DNA of 64,000 nucleotides from Flavobacterium sp. CF108 (GCF_900129795.1 NZ_FQWW01000004.1:310001-374000); one strand, 5' to 3'; counted from the stretch's first letter, positions 27,298 to 37,938 are shown. Numbers and translations are program-made. Notes: a model not told the origin generated them from the letters alone.

Positions 27298-30200
27298 TTA
27301 TTTGAAAATAATTTTCCTCGTTGTTGTAAAGTCATTTTCAAGAGTAACCTTTACCAGTAAAACCTGATCAGAAGACTGCAGATTTGAAATTGATAATTCT
27401 GTTACTCCTATTTTGTTTTTACTATATACAAGCTTCCCTGTAATATCATATATGTTTACTTCTTTAATGTTTTCTTTAGAAGAAGTTGCTTTGATTGCTT
27501 TATCTTTTACAGAAACCAAAAGTCCATCTTTTACATTTTCAAAATCACCTGTTCCTAAAGTTTTATTAGTATATCGTAATTGGAAACGATCTGTAAATGT
27601 TCCTATTTCGCTAGTAAAAGTATAAATACCTGCTTTTAAATCTTGGATTGTATTAGTTACTTTATCTTCAAGATATACCTTTTGACCTTCAAATAAACCG
27701 TCAACATGATCTATAGATATAGTAAATTCTCCGGCAATTGCTGTTTTATATCCAAGAGAAATTACATCAGTATCTTCAAAAGGTACTGCACGACCCTGAA
27801 TCGTTAATTTTTTAGCATCATTAATACTGTAAAAATCTGCATACGTGTTTCCGTTAAGTGTCGCTGCATCATAACTTTGATCCCAGCTGTTTGTTGCTCC
27901 GTCGATATATCCAATCAAAGCTTGTTTAAAAGCACCTTCTGCATTTGTAAAATTCAACCATATACGGTTTGTTTCAACTGCAGCTTTTGCTGAAGTTTTA
28001 AAGAATTGAGTATTATTGCCCGGAATTCTCATATTGTTTGTAAATACAATATTGTTACCTGTCGTTGCTTTAAAGAAAAATCCCTGTCCTGCAGCAATAT
28101 TTCCTGTTGGAGCAGCTGCACCACTTGTTGTTACAACGCTTCCTGTTAAACTATATACAGCATAATCTGCAGCAGTATAATTGTATTTTGCATCACCAGC
28201 TACTGTTCCGTTTGGAGGTGAATTATGCGTCCAGAAGTACAAAGCACCAACTCCTGTATCATTTATTAATTGATTAGCACTTATCGCTGACGGATAAGGG
28301 TTTCCAATTAAGTTCCATTTAGTTGCTGTTGGTGTAACCGTGATATTTCCATTATTTGGTACTCCTTTAAAAGAAGCCTGATAAACTGCGGTGCTGTTTA
28401 TATCATATTCCTGTGGAGATCTAACAATATATCCTTGTCCCGGAGTCATTACTAAAGTTCCGTTATAATTTATTGTCCATCCAGTAGTTGGATTATAGCT
28501 GTAATATTTATCTGCCAGTGTTGTTGGTGATAAATCATGCAACGTTACTCCCGGAGTTGTTGTTACCGGAGTCGACCAATAAGTAAAATCATAACGACGA
28601 ATAGGTGCAGTGGTTCTTTCCAGTTCAAACGAATTTGCAGCTCCTTGATATGCATTTGCGTCTGTACTTTTTTGTAATAATGAGCCTCCATTTTTAATCA
28701 AAAGTTTTCCACCTGCACCAACAATTGTAGTTTCTTGTACCGTTAAAGTCCTATTTGTTGGGACTGTTAATGTAACACCCGGACTAATAGTACAAGAACA
28801 AACTTCAAGATCTGAATTCAACATTGTATTAGCTGAAACTGTTATTGCTGAACCGCTTGCAGGGGTTGACGAACCATCATAAATGGTTGGTATAGCAATA
28901 AGATTTAAAGCCATTTTTGCATCTCCTGCATCTTCTCTTAATTGAACTTCTATTTTTGAGTTTTTATTTAAACTGTAAATTTGACCTGTTTTTACTAAAA
29001 CCGGAGCTCCAATATTTTGTCCTGCTGTATATTCAAGAACTTCATCAACATAAATTCTCATATCATCATCGCAGTTTACAACCTGAAGTTGATAATTTCC
29101 ACAAGGAAAACCTTGGCGTTTGTAAGTTACTGTAAAGTTATCCACTGGAATTGGTGCACCTTGCCATGCAGTTGCTGAAGAAGGTGATCTATCAGCTGCC
29201 CATGAAGTTGTTGTGTTAATATTTAAACTTGAATCAACATATGTTCCTGCATAAGCCGTTTGAGTCAAATCAAAATTGTTTTTTGTAAAACCATAAACAT
29301 TCCAAACATTATCTCCGTATGGCAAGTTAACGTTATCTCCTTTAATTAAACCGTATGAAAAAGCAGTACGCGCTGAACCTATATTTTCATAATATTCTAA
29401 GATAAATTCGTGAGAACCCGCAGTTAACGTATATAAAGCTGCGTCTACAATAAAGCTATGATCATTCCATCTGCTTAAAACTAAATTACCATCAATATAT
29501 AATCTTACTCCATCATCACTTCCAATTGAAATATTATAAGTTCCAGCTGCAGTTGTTGTTCTCATTTTGTAACGAACAAAATAGTTATCTGCAGGAGCAG
29601 TTCCGCATATGTTTGTTACAACTCCTCTTACTGTACTATTTCCAATATTACGATCAAAAATCGCTGGTTCAGTTACGTTTCCAATAAAAACATTTGTTGC
29701 ACTGGCCGCTGCCGCATTAAAGGCAAGATTTGGAGCAGCATTTGTCCATTTATAAACATAACCTATCCAAGAATCCACACCAAATGTTGTCTGATCTCCC
29801 TGCCCGCAAATAATAATTTCATCAGCTCCCATATCTGGAGCCGTTGTACTTCTTGTTTCGTTGTCAATATCTGTTGTAAAACCAGTTATTGGTGTTCCTT
29901 TTTCATGAATCCCCGAGTTAGTTGTATTTTGAACTAAGTGAAAATCAGTAGTAGAAATAAATTTTGGTTCAACTATAATAGAACTTTGCTCTTTTGCTGC
30001 GGCAACCGCTTTCCAGGCTGCAAGGGTTGTATAAGTTCCTGATGATAATTTATTTGATAAGGCACCTGTACTTGCTAAGTAATAATTATTATTATTAAAC
30101 TCTGTTATTGCTGTATGATCTGTACTAGAATTTATTAAATACTGTGTTCCTGTAGTTTGCGAATTATAGAAAATATTATTTTTAATTCCGATACTACTTC

Positions 30201-32082
30201 CGGCTGCAATCGTTAAACAAGCCGAATTTGTTACTGCAGAAACTGAGTTCATTACCAATGTATTGTAATAAATTTTACCTCCGGAACCTGAGTTATAATT
30301 AATACTCGATGACGCTTTTTTAGAGTAGACATCGCTAATTATGTTATTATATACTGTATTAGTGTTATTGTTGATATACAATCCGTTTGCTTTTTCATCA
30401 ACAGAACTAATCGCACTTAGTGTATTTCCATAAATAACATGACTGGTCCCTGCGTTTAAAGCTATACCATTTACATCTTTAGATGCTGATATAGCACTAA
30501 TTGCATTAGCATAAATAGTATTCGTTCCTCCATTTATAGAAATACCACTAGTTTCAACATTATTTGCTGTTGTTGCGATTGTTGCTATCGTGTTACTGTA
30601 AATGGTATTTATTCCTTTGTCAATATAGATTCCTGCACAATAACCGTTTGAAACACCACTACTTACGTCTCTGATGGTATTGCTGAAAATCTGACCGTTA
30701 CTTGTTCCTAATATAATTATACCGGAATGCATTGGACTGTAACTGTTAGTGTTTTTTTGAACTCCATTTATTGTATTACCTGAAATCTCATAATCTTTAG
30801 CATTATTTAAATAAACTCCTAAAAATGGTTTATCTGCTACAGTTGTTCCTCCAATTATATTATTCTGAACTTTCCAGCCAGTTGAAAGAGTTGTTGCATT
30901 TCCGGCTACATAAACAGCTTGACCAACTTTTGTAAAAGTTACATTTTGAACTAAATTATTTGAATTAGCAGCCTCTGCATCACTTCCAACAGAACTCGTT
31001 CCTCCTCCAAATACACCAACAGACAAATCATCATCTCTATAGTTTTGTCTTAAAATCAAGTTTTTAATTTCGTTATTTAATGCTCCGTTTGTTCCATTTT
31101 CGCTCGCAATCCATATAACGCTTTTCTTTGGATTTATTGGGTTGTTATTGTAAATCGTTAGGTTTTTAGATGCTGTCCCATTATTACTTCCATCAAAAAT
31201 AACATTGTCAACACCGTTTAATTTAAAAACTGCAGGTGTCGATGTTGATGCTGGTAAATTTGTAGATTCAATAGAAACTGTCTTACCAGTATTTGGCTTA
31301 AAAGTAACTTTATACAACGTATTGTTGAAGTAAGGATTTATATTTAATGGAAAAACTTCGTTTGTAGCTCTGGTATAAGTTGTATTATCCAACAAAAATG
31401 TTACCGCAGCAGAAACCCCAACGTTGTTAAGTGTATTTATAGCAGATGTAAGAGTGCTGAAATCAGCTGCTGCACCACTTCCAATTGTATAAGTTCCAGC
31501 TAAAGGTCCCATTAATTTACCTGTAAACTTTAATGTATTGGCTAAAATCTGCCATTTAATATTATTATAATCTGTTCCTTTTGTGTAAAGGCGAATAATT
31601 AATTTTTGATTTGAATTTAAAGATTCGTTGATCTTAATGCTCTTTGAAGGATTTCCTGAAATTGATTCTTCTGTAACTAAATTACTGGCATCATTATAAA
31701 AGTCATAAGTACCGGGAACGGTTCCGTTTTGAGAAACATAATATTTTGCAATATAAGTAGATGGACCGGGTGTACCTCCGTTTGGAATACTGGCTTGTTG
31801 AAAAACTAAATTTGAAATCCAGATAACATTGTTTGTTGTAGGTGTAATTGAAACCTCAATATATCTATAATGTTCAAAATCAGGATTGTTCCAGCCAGTA
31901 ACTAATGCTCCCGTACTTCCGTACGCTATAGGGTTTTGATCTGATGTAAAAGTACCAGACTGAACATAACTTTGTTTGGTTGTAATATTGCCATCTGATG
32001 TTAAAGCCCAAGAAGCTAAATCAACGGTTTGTGCAATGCCAAAAAAAGGTAAAAACAAAAATAAAAGTAGAGTTTTCATCAT
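27298..32082 (-). CDS. T9SS-exported protein with parallel beta-helix and PA14 domain
   Basis: A 1594-aa secreted protein, the largest of the cluster. The signal peptide ends at FFGIAQ. An N-terminal domain covers about 20-190. A right-handed parallel beta-helix follows (about 195-700) with many short NxxY/GNT rungs such as GGTNTIYANAISAIS and NNTNTVYNNIISDV. A PA14-like domain is at about 760-920 (DNYFVRYKMR, SIGSDDGVRLYIDGNLV). After a second carbohydrate-binding-like segment, the shared module begins near 1071 (CSC, RTTAPIRRYDFTYWSTPV) and ends in a type A sorting domain (TTRKIIFK). Beta-helix and PA14 parts usually bind or process glycans, so a carbohydrate ligand is possible. Two ATGs in tandem open the gene; either could start it. 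Confidence 0.87.
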   Translation of the reverse strand: MMKTLLLFLFLPFFGIAQTVDLASWALTSDGNITTKQSYVQSGTFTSDQNPIAYGSTGALVTGWNNPDFEHYRYIEVSITPTTNNVIWISNLVFQQASIPNGGTPGPSTYIAKYYVSQNGTVPGTYDFYNDASNLVTEESISGNPSKSIKINESLNSNQKLIIRLYTKGTDYNNIKWQILANTLKFTGKLMGPLAGTYTIGSGAAADFSTLTSAINTLNNVGVSAAVTFLLDNTTYTRATNEVFPLNINPYFNNTLYKVTFKPNTGKTVSIESTNLPASTSTPAVFKLNGVDNVIFDGSNNGTASKNLTIYNNNPINPKKSVIWIASENGTNGALNNEIKNLILRQNYRDDDLSVGVFGGGTSSVGSDAEAANSNNLVQNVTFTKVGQAVYVAGNATTLSTGWKVQNNIIGGTTVADKPFLGVYLNNAKDYEISGNTINGVQKNTNSYSPMHSGIIILGTSNGQIFSNTIRDVSSGVSNGYCAGIYIDKGINTIYSNTIATIATTANNVETSGISINGGTNTIYANAISAISASKDVNGIALNAGTSHVIYGNTLSAISSVDEKANGLYINNNTNTVYNNIISDVYSKKASSSINYNSGSGGKIYYNTLVMNSVSAVTNSACLTIAAGSSIGIKNNIFYNSQTTGTQYLINSSTDHTAITEFNNNNYYLASTGALSNKLSSGTYTTLAAWKAVAAAKEQSSIIVEPKFISTTDFHLVQNTTNSGIHEKGTPITGFTTDIDNETRSTTAPDMGADEIIICGQGDQTTFGVDSWIGYVYKWTNAAPNLAFNAAAASATNVFIGNVTEPAIFDRNIGNSTVRGVVTNICGTAPADNYFVRYKMRTTTAAGTYNISIGSDDGVRLYIDGNLVLSRWNDHSFIVDAALYTLTAGSHEFILEYYENIGSARTAFSYGLIKGDNVNLPYGDNVWNVYGFTKNNFDLTQTAYAGTYVDSSLNINTTTSWAADRSPSSATAWQGAPIPVDNFTVTYKRQGFPCGNYQLQVVNCDDDMRIYVDEVLEYTAGQNIGAPVLVKTGQIYSLNKNSKIEVQLREDAGDAKMALNLIAIPTIYDGSSTPASGSAITVSANTMLNSDLEVCSCTISPGVTLTVPTNRTLTVQETTIVGAGGKLLIKNGGSLLQKSTDANAYQGAANSFELERTTAPIRRYDFTYWSTPVTTTPGVTLHDLSPTTLADKYYSYNPTTGWTINYNGTLVMTPGQGYIVRSPQEYDINSTAVYQASFKGVPNNGNITVTPTATKWNLIGNPYPSAISANQLINDTGVGALYFWTHNSPPNGTVAGDAKYNYTAADYAVYSLTGSVVTTSGAAAPTGNIAAGQGFFFKATTGNNIVFTNNMRIPGNNTQFFKTSAKAAVETNRIWLNFTNAEGAFKQALIGYIDGATNSWDQSYDAATLNGNTYADFYSINDAKKLTIQGRAVPFEDTDVISLGYKTAIAGEFTISIDHVDGLFEGQKVYLEDKVTNTIQDLKAGIYTFTSEIGTFTDRFQLRYTNKTLGTGDFENVKDGLLVSVKDKAIKATSSKENIKEVNIYDITGKLVYSKNKIGVTELSISNLQSSDQVLLVKVTLENDFTTTRKIIFK

Positions 32083-32489
32083 GTTAAATGTTTTCTATCA
32101 GATTGTTATGCTGGCATAATACATTACACCTACTCAAAGATATATACATCTACGCGTTTGATTTTATGACGGTTTTTAGAATAGGCATATAATCGATAAA
32201 CCGATGGAATAATCGATGAAATGCATAGTAAAAATGATGATTTTATGGAATTTCTTATAAAATGGACTTGTTAAAAATAAGAAAAATCTTTAATATTAGA
32301 TGTTTTAAGCGTGCCTTTTTGAAATAATATTCGAAAAAACGTCTTGTTTTGTAAAAAATCCTCAGAAAAGCAATATTTTACAACTATAGGTTGTTTTTTA
32401 TTCCGTAAGGAATTTAAGATATTTCCAGATGACAATTTGCTAATTAAATAGAAGTAAAATTCATTGTTTCAAATACAATTTTGAATGAT
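32083..32489. other. 407-base gene-free stretch between recX and the 1594-aa gene
   Basis: AT-rich, with no ORF, RNA gene or clear hairpin recognised. It probably contains the promoter of the 1594-aa gene and the 3' end of the recX transcript. Confidence 0.5.
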
Positions 32490-32960
32490 TTATTCTTGCT
32501 CTAATTCTTTAACTTTTTCATAAACGAGATTACTTTCATAACCTTTACGAAGCATATAATCACAAAATTTTTTTCGCTTTTTTAAAATGTTTTTTTCTTG
32601 AATATTATTCCATGATCTTTCAGACAAATTTTCAAAACTTTCTGCATATTCCTCTGCAGAAATTTCCTTGAGGGCGAGATTTATATTTGTTGAAGAAATA
32701 TTTCGCAGTTTAAGTTCATTTGCAATCCTAATTTTTCCCCAATTTTTGATTCTGTGTTTGCCTCTTGCGAAACTGCAGGCAAAACGTGTTTCATTCAAAA
32801 AGTTATTCTCAATTAACTGAACAACAATAGAATCAATCTCATCAGAAGTCATTTTTAAGCTGTAAAGTTTAAAAACAACTTCGTCATGACAGCGCTCTTG
32901 ATAGCCACAAAAGCGTTCTAATTTCTGTAAAGCTTCTTTTGGTGTATAAATTTGGTTCAT
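32490..32960 (-). CDS. recX: regulatory protein RecX
   Basis: RecX binds RecA filaments and tunes recombination and SOS activity. The 156-aa length is typical. The three-helix-repeat architecture is visible: ALQKLERFCGYQERCHDEVVFKL (about residues 9-31), then the VVQLIENNFLNETRFACSFARGKHRIKNWGKIRIANEL block with the conserved LxxxxFLNxxRFA and GKxxIxxxL pattern, and a C-terminal YMLRKGYESNLVYEKVKEL helix pair. recX usually follows recA or stands alone in Bacteroidetes; here it stands alone inside the adhesin island, so its position may reflect insertion of adhesin genes around it. The start is ATG. Confidence 0.88.
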   Translation of the reverse strand: MNQIYTPKEALQKLERFCGYQERCHDEVVFKLYSLKMTSDEIDSIVVQLIENNFLNETRFACSFARGKHRIKNWGKIRIANELKLRNISSTNINLALKEISAEEYAESFENLSERSWNNIQEKNILKKRKKFCDYMLRKGYESNLVYEKVKELEQE

Positions 32961-32991
32961 GAGTATTTTCTTTCTTTTTAACTATAAATGC

Positions 32992-32999
32992 CAAAAATA
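32992..32999 (-). promoter_or_regulatory. candidate -7 box for recX
   Basis: Minus-strand TATTTTTG matches TAnnTTTG, 31 bases before the recX ATG. The -33 element is not evident. Confidence 0.4.
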
Positions 33000-33240
33000 A
33001 TCATTTATTCGTTAAATTCTTACATGTTTTTTAACTATTTCTCAAAACTCTTTTTGTAAAATCTTGTTTATGTGGAGAATTATAATAATTTTGTCCACAA
33101 ATTCTGTTTGTTAAACTGCCCTGTTTTTTAAACAGTTATCAATAAGAATTTAAGTTCAAAATTAAGTCTTTCGTTCATAACGAAATTTGAAATTTTTTAT
33201 TTGAATTTAACGCCAAAACAAATTTAATACCACGCCTACT

Positions 33241-36200
33241 ATGATTCGAAAACTACTTTTGTTCGTTCGTTCTTTATTTTTAAATTTTTCTAATTCTTCT
33301 AAAGGAAGGCCTTTTAGTCCTATTTCTTCAATTGATAACGATTCTCAAGTTTGGATGTTAAATAAATTGACGGGATCTAAAACGGTCTTGGACGGGAGAA
33401 TAAAATATCTTTTTATTCTATTATTTTCTATTTTTATAAATTCAGTTTCTGGGCAAATAACTCAGCCAACAGCTTGGACCAAGGCATATGATCAAACATC
33501 ATTAACGGGTACAGGTACAAGTTTTGCTATTGCTGCAGGTTCTAATCGTATTCTGGTTGTAGCCATTGCAACAACATTTACTGGTTCAGGTTCTGGAACT
33601 CAAGTTGATCCGACAACTATTTCATATGGTGGTGTTACCTTAACTAAGGCTGCGGGTAATGGAGGCACAACTGGACGTATGCATACTTGGTTGTATTACC
33701 TAAAAGACAATGCAGTTATGAATGCTACTTCTCGTGCGCTTAATATAACTGGTGGAGCAGTAACTAGTGCAACATTGGCAAATATGACGGTTTGGTATAG
33801 TGTGTATGCAGGAGTTGATCAGGTACCGGCGTCTTATACATCAGGAAATGGTTTTAATAATTCAGGATCGAATGCCGCTGCACAATTAAGTGCTGGAATG
33901 GCTGTGAATACTAACGAACAAGCAGTTTATATATCAAGTATATATAATGATAATAGCACGACAATACCCGTTTATACAGTTAATGCTAACTGGAATAGTG
34001 GCGGTTTTAATACCGGAACCTCTACTAGTGGCGGTAATATTGCTTGGAAAAATCAAGTGTCAAACCGTAATATACCTGGTTCAAATATAACAGGAGAGCT
34101 AGCTACAACATCCTCAATTACTCCCAATGGGGATGATTTTCGTTTTGCTTTGTCGGCTATGAGTTTACCAAGATCAACTCCTCCAACAATTACAAGTTTA
34201 GGTTCTACAAGCGGTTGTGCAGGTGGTAACATAACGATAAACGGAACAAATTTATTTGGAGCAACTGCTTCAAACGTGAAAATTGGAGGTACTGCAGTTT
34301 CATCTATAACTTCTAATACGGGAACTCAAATAATCGCTGTAATTGGAACTGGTACTACAGGTCCGGTAACTGTTACCAATACAAATGGGACAGCTACAAG
34401 TGCATCTAATTTTACTGTAGCAACTGCTTCTCCAACAACATCAAATGCAGGAGTAGACCAAACAGGAACTAGTAGTTCTTCTTTTATATTGGCTGCCAAT
34501 ACTCCAATTGTTGGTACAGGAACTTGGTCAATAGCAAGTGGTCCAAGTACATCCACAAGTCAATTTGTTAGCCTTACAGATCCAACAACCACATTTAATC
34601 GAGCAATTGCGGGGACGTATGTATTAAATTGGACAATAAGTAATGGTTGCGGTACATCTACTGATCAGGTTGTTATTGCGAATTGTGTGAGTAATTTAAT
34701 TAGTAATGGTGATTTTACTAATAGTGCAGCAGGAAATAATTTGGCAGCAAATTGGACATTTGCCACAACAAAGGGAAGTTATGTCGAAACTCAGCTTGAG
34801 AATACTTATTTTGCTACTGGTAATACTATTGGTTTTACCGCAGAATTAGATGCAGAGGCATCGCTGAGACAAAATAATATATCAGTTGTGCCCGGTGTTT
34901 CTTATACAGTAAGTTTTCTTTATGCTCGAAGACCAACCGCTGGTACACCTGCAACAACTAATTTAGATATTAAAATTACCGGTGGTACGGTTCCTATTTC
35001 ATCATCAACTTTGTTTGCTACTAGTAGTACTCCTACAACAGGTACTTTTACCTTTACACCAACGAGTTCTTTAATAGGGATTGAATTTTATAACTCCTTA
35101 TCTGGATCATCGACCCTTGGGACTATTATTGATGATATAGTTTTACTTCCAACTTCTCAAGTGGCTCCAGTTGCGACAACAGTTCCTAAAGGTGTTTTTA
35201 AAACCTTAACCTCTTGCGCAGGTGTACCTGTTCAATTGGATGTGGATAACGTTACTGCTTCAGGTGTAACTTATGCATGGACAACAACATCTCCAGGAGC
35301 GGTGTTTTCTTCAACTAATATTAAAAACCCTACGATAACATTTACTGGTTCAGGGATTCAGGAAGCAACAGTTGTTGCAACCACATCAGGCGGTTGTTCA
35401 AGCGGTGCGTCTACTATATATGTTAATGTAATTGCTGCTCCAACAGCTTACGCTGTTACCGGGGGAGGATCATATTGTTCTGGCGGCACAGGAGTTTTGG
35501 TCGGTTTGGCTAATTCTACTACGGGGGTTAACTACCAGTTGCAAATAGGCGGTGTCAATTCTGGAACTGCTATTGCAGGAACAACAGGATCACCAATTAA
35601 TTTTGGCCTTAAAACAGTAGCGGGTACATATACAGTTGTTGCTACAAACCCTACCACTACTTGTAGTTCAAATATGACTGGTAATGCAGTAATAACAATA
35701 AATCAAGCACCGGCAACATTGAGTTACACTTTTTCTACTCAATCGTACTGTATTGGAACACCTATTTCAGCTAATAGTGCAACCTTAGGAACAACTGGTA
35801 CCCCAGCGGCTGCCTTTGCTATATCTCCAGCTTTACCAGCGGGACTATCAATTAGTACATCTACTGGAGCAATAACAGGTACACCGACAGTTTCAGCAGT
35901 GGCTGCAAATTACACAGTAACAGCCAGCAATACTTGTGGAAATGCGACAGCTGTTATAAATTTAACTGTTAACGTAAAACCAACGACTCCAACTGCATCT
36001 GTAACAACTCAGCCAACATGTGCTGTGCCTACGGCAACTATTACAGTTTCAAGCCCGGCACCAGCAGCAGGAATTACTTATAGTATTGACGGTACAACTT
36101 ATACTAATACTACTGGTATATTTACAGGAGTAGCAACAGGATCATCATATAATGTTACTACTAAAAACAGTTCAGGATGTGAATCTCCAATTACAGTTGT

Positions 36201-37866
36201 TTCTGTAAATGCTTATGCAGGTAAAACATGGAACGGGAGTGTAAGCACAAATTGGAACGCAGCCGGAAACTGGACCCCAAGCGGCGTTCCTACTGTTGAT
36301 GACTGTGTAGTGATTCCAGATCTAACTTCTATCACAAACAAGCCGGAAATTACTGGAACAAATATTGAATTTAAAGCACATACCTTTAATTTAAATAATA
36401 ATAGTTCTTTTATAGTAAGAAGTACAAACACCCTAACTATTACCAATGCAGTAACAGTTAATACCGGAAGTTCTTTAACCTTTGAGAACAATGCCAGTCT
36501 GGTTCAAATTACAAATGCAGTTAACTCAGGGAACATTACTTATAAAAGAAATACCGCACCAGTACGTCGTTATGACTACACCTATTGGGCTACACCTATT
36601 ACAGCAACACCAGGTTTTACACTTCATGATTTATCACCAACAACCCTGGCTGACAAATACCAAATATTTAATTCAGCTGCAACTGCATGGGTGATAGATT
36701 ATAATGGAGCTTCAGTTATGACGCCTGGACAGGGATATCTTGTAAGAGCTCCACAGGAATTTGACATCAATACTACAGCTGTTTATCCAGCTGCTTTTAC
36801 AGGGGTTCCAAATAATGGAGATATCATATTTACTCCCGTTGCAGCAAAATGGAATTTAATAGGAAATCCGTATCCATCAGCTATCAATGCCAATAAATTG
36901 ATAAATGACACAGGAACCGGAGCTTTATATTTCTGGACACACAATTCACCTCCAAACGGAAGTGTAATTGGAGATGCAAAATACAATTACACAGCGGCAG
37001 ATTATGCTGTTTATACTTTAACCGGAAGTACTGTAACAACAAGCGGTGCAGCTGCTCCAACAGGAAGCATTGCTGCAGGACAGGCATTTTTCTTTAAAGC
37101 CAGCACAGGAAGTAATATCGTCTTTACAAACAGCATGAGAATTCCCGGAGATAACACCCAGTTCTTTAAAACTTCACAAACAGCCGGTGAAACAAACCGT
37201 TTGTGGCTGAACTTTTCTAATGCTGAAGGCGCTTTTAAACAAGCCTTAATTGGATATATAGACGGCGCAACAAACAGCTGGGATCAAAATTATGATGCAG
37301 CCACTCTTAACGGAAATACTTATATAGATTTCTACAGTATCAGTGATGCTAAAAAATTAACGATTCAGGGACGTGAACTTCCTTTTGAAGATACGGATTT
37401 AGTTCCGCTTGGGTACAAAACTGCTGTTGCAGGAGAATTTACAATCGCAATTGACCATACTGATGGATTATTGAACAATCAGGCAGTTTATCTGGAAGAT
37501 AAAGTAACTAGTAAAGTGCATGACCTTAAAGCTGGTAACTATAAATTTACTACCGCAATAGGAACTTTTACAGATCGTTTCACGCTTCGTTATACAAATA
37601 AAACATTAGGAACTGGTGATTTTGAAAATGTAAAAGACGGGCTTTTAGTTTCTGTAAAAGACAAAGTAATCAAAGTAACTTCTTCAAAAGAGAACATTAA
37701 AGAAGTTGCTGTTTTTGATATTACAGGGAAACTTTTATACAATAAAAAGAAAGTTGGAACGACAGAATTTTCAATCTTAAATCTGCAGGCTGCAGAGCAG
37801 GTTTTACTGGTAAAAGTAACTCTTGAAAACAAAGCCGAAGTAACAAGAAAGATTATCTTTAAATAA
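33241..37866 (+). CDS. T9SS-exported adhesin-like protein with TIG and Ig-like domains
   Basis: A 1541-aa secreted protein. An unusually long N-terminal extension (about 50 residues, starting MIRKLLLFVRSLFLNF) precedes the hydrophobic signal core (YLFILLFSIFINSVSGQ). Residues about 75-310 form a beta-rich domain. An IPT/TIG-like domain follows (about 315-392; PPTITSLGSTSGCAGGNITI). A carbohydrate-binding-like domain is at about 485-640 (NLISNGDFTNSAAGNNLAANW). A putative-Ig (He_PIG-like) unit has PALPAGLSISTSTGAITGTP, near 870. The shared module begins near 996 but lacks the CSC motif (CVVIPDL instead). It ends in a type A sorting domain (VTRKIIFK). It is the only island member on the plus strand, divergent from recX. 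Confidence 0.87.
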   Translation: MIRKLLLFVRSLFLNFSNSSKGRPFSPISSIDNDSQVWMLNKLTGSKTVLDGRIKYLFILLFSIFINSVSGQITQPTAWTKAYDQTSLTGTGTSFAIAAGSNRILVVAIATTFTGSGSGTQVDPTTISYGGVTLTKAAGNGGTTGRMHTWLYYLKDNAVMNATSRALNITGGAVTSATLANMTVWYSVYAGVDQVPASYTSGNGFNNSGSNAAAQLSAGMAVNTNEQAVYISSIYNDNSTTIPVYTVNANWNSGGFNTGTSTSGGNIAWKNQVSNRNIPGSNITGELATTSSITPNGDDFRFALSAMSLPRSTPPTITSLGSTSGCAGGNITINGTNLFGATASNVKIGGTAVSSITSNTGTQIIAVIGTGTTGPVTVTNTNGTATSASNFTVATASPTTSNAGVDQTGTSSSSFILAANTPIVGTGTWSIASGPSTSTSQFVSLTDPTTTFNRAIAGTYVLNWTISNGCGTSTDQVVIANCVSNLISNGDFTNSAAGNNLAANWTFATTKGSYVETQLENTYFATGNTIGFTAELDAEASLRQNNISVVPGVSYTVSFLYARRPTAGTPATTNLDIKITGGTVPISSSTLFATSSTPTTGTFTFTPTSSLIGIEFYNSLSGSSTLGTIIDDIVLLPTSQVAPVATTVPKGVFKTLTSCAGVPVQLDVDNVTASGVTYAWTTTSPGAVFSSTNIKNPTITFTGSGIQEATVVATTSGGCSSGASTIYVNVIAAPTAYAVTGGGSYCSGGTGVLVGLANSTTGVNYQLQIGGVNSGTAIAGTTGSPINFGLKTVAGTYTVVATNPTTTCSSNMTGNAVITINQAPATLSYTFSTQSYCIGTPISANSATLGTTGTPAAAFAISPALPAGLSISTSTGAITGTPTVSAVAANYTVTASNTCGNATAVINLTVNVKPTTPTASVTTQPTCAVPTATITVSSPAPAAGITYSIDGTTYTNTTGIFTGVATGSSYNVTTKNSSGCESPITVVSVNAYAGKTWNGSVSTNWNAAGNWTPSGVPTVDDCVVIPDLTSITNKPEITGTNIEFKAHTFNLNNNSSFIVRSTNTLTITNAVTVNTGSSLTFENNASLVQITNAVNSGNITYKRNTAPVRRYDYTYWATPITATPGFTLHDLSPTTLADKYQIFNSAATAWVIDYNGASVMTPGQGYLVRAPQEFDINTTAVYPAAFTGVPNNGDIIFTPVAAKWNLIGNPYPSAINANKLINDTGTGALYFWTHNSPPNGSVIGDAKYNYTAADYAVYTLTGSTVTTSGAAAPTGSIAAGQAFFFKASTGSNIVFTNSMRIPGDNTQFFKTSQTAGETNRLWLNFSNAEGAFKQALIGYIDGATNSWDQNYDAATLNGNTYIDFYSISDAKKLTIQGRELPFEDTDLVPLGYKTAVAGEFTIAIDHTDGLLNNQAVYLEDKVTSKVHDLKAGNYKFTTAIGTFTDRFTLRYTNKTLGTGDFENVKDGLLVSVKDKVIKVTSSKENIKEVAVFDITGKLLYNKKKVGTTEFSILNLQAAEQVLLVKVTLENKAEVTRKIIFK

Positions 37867-37918
37867 TAAAAACTTCTTCTAATAAAAAATCCATTCCGCA
37901 AAACGGAATGGATTTTTT
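36428..37918 (+). repeat. about 1.5-kb inverted repeat, right copy
   Basis: The 3' end of the 1541-aa gene and its terminator, nearly identical to the reverse complement of 24041-25525. Together the copies bracket about 11 kb. Confidence 0.85.
37884..37918 (+). terminator. terminator of the 1541-aa adhesin gene
   Basis: AAATCCATTCCG (37887-37898), loop CAAAA, then CGGAATGGATTT and a T-run. It may also serve the convergent ketoacyl synthase gene. Confidence 0.9.
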
Positions 37919-37938
37919 GTTTTAAATAAGATATATAC

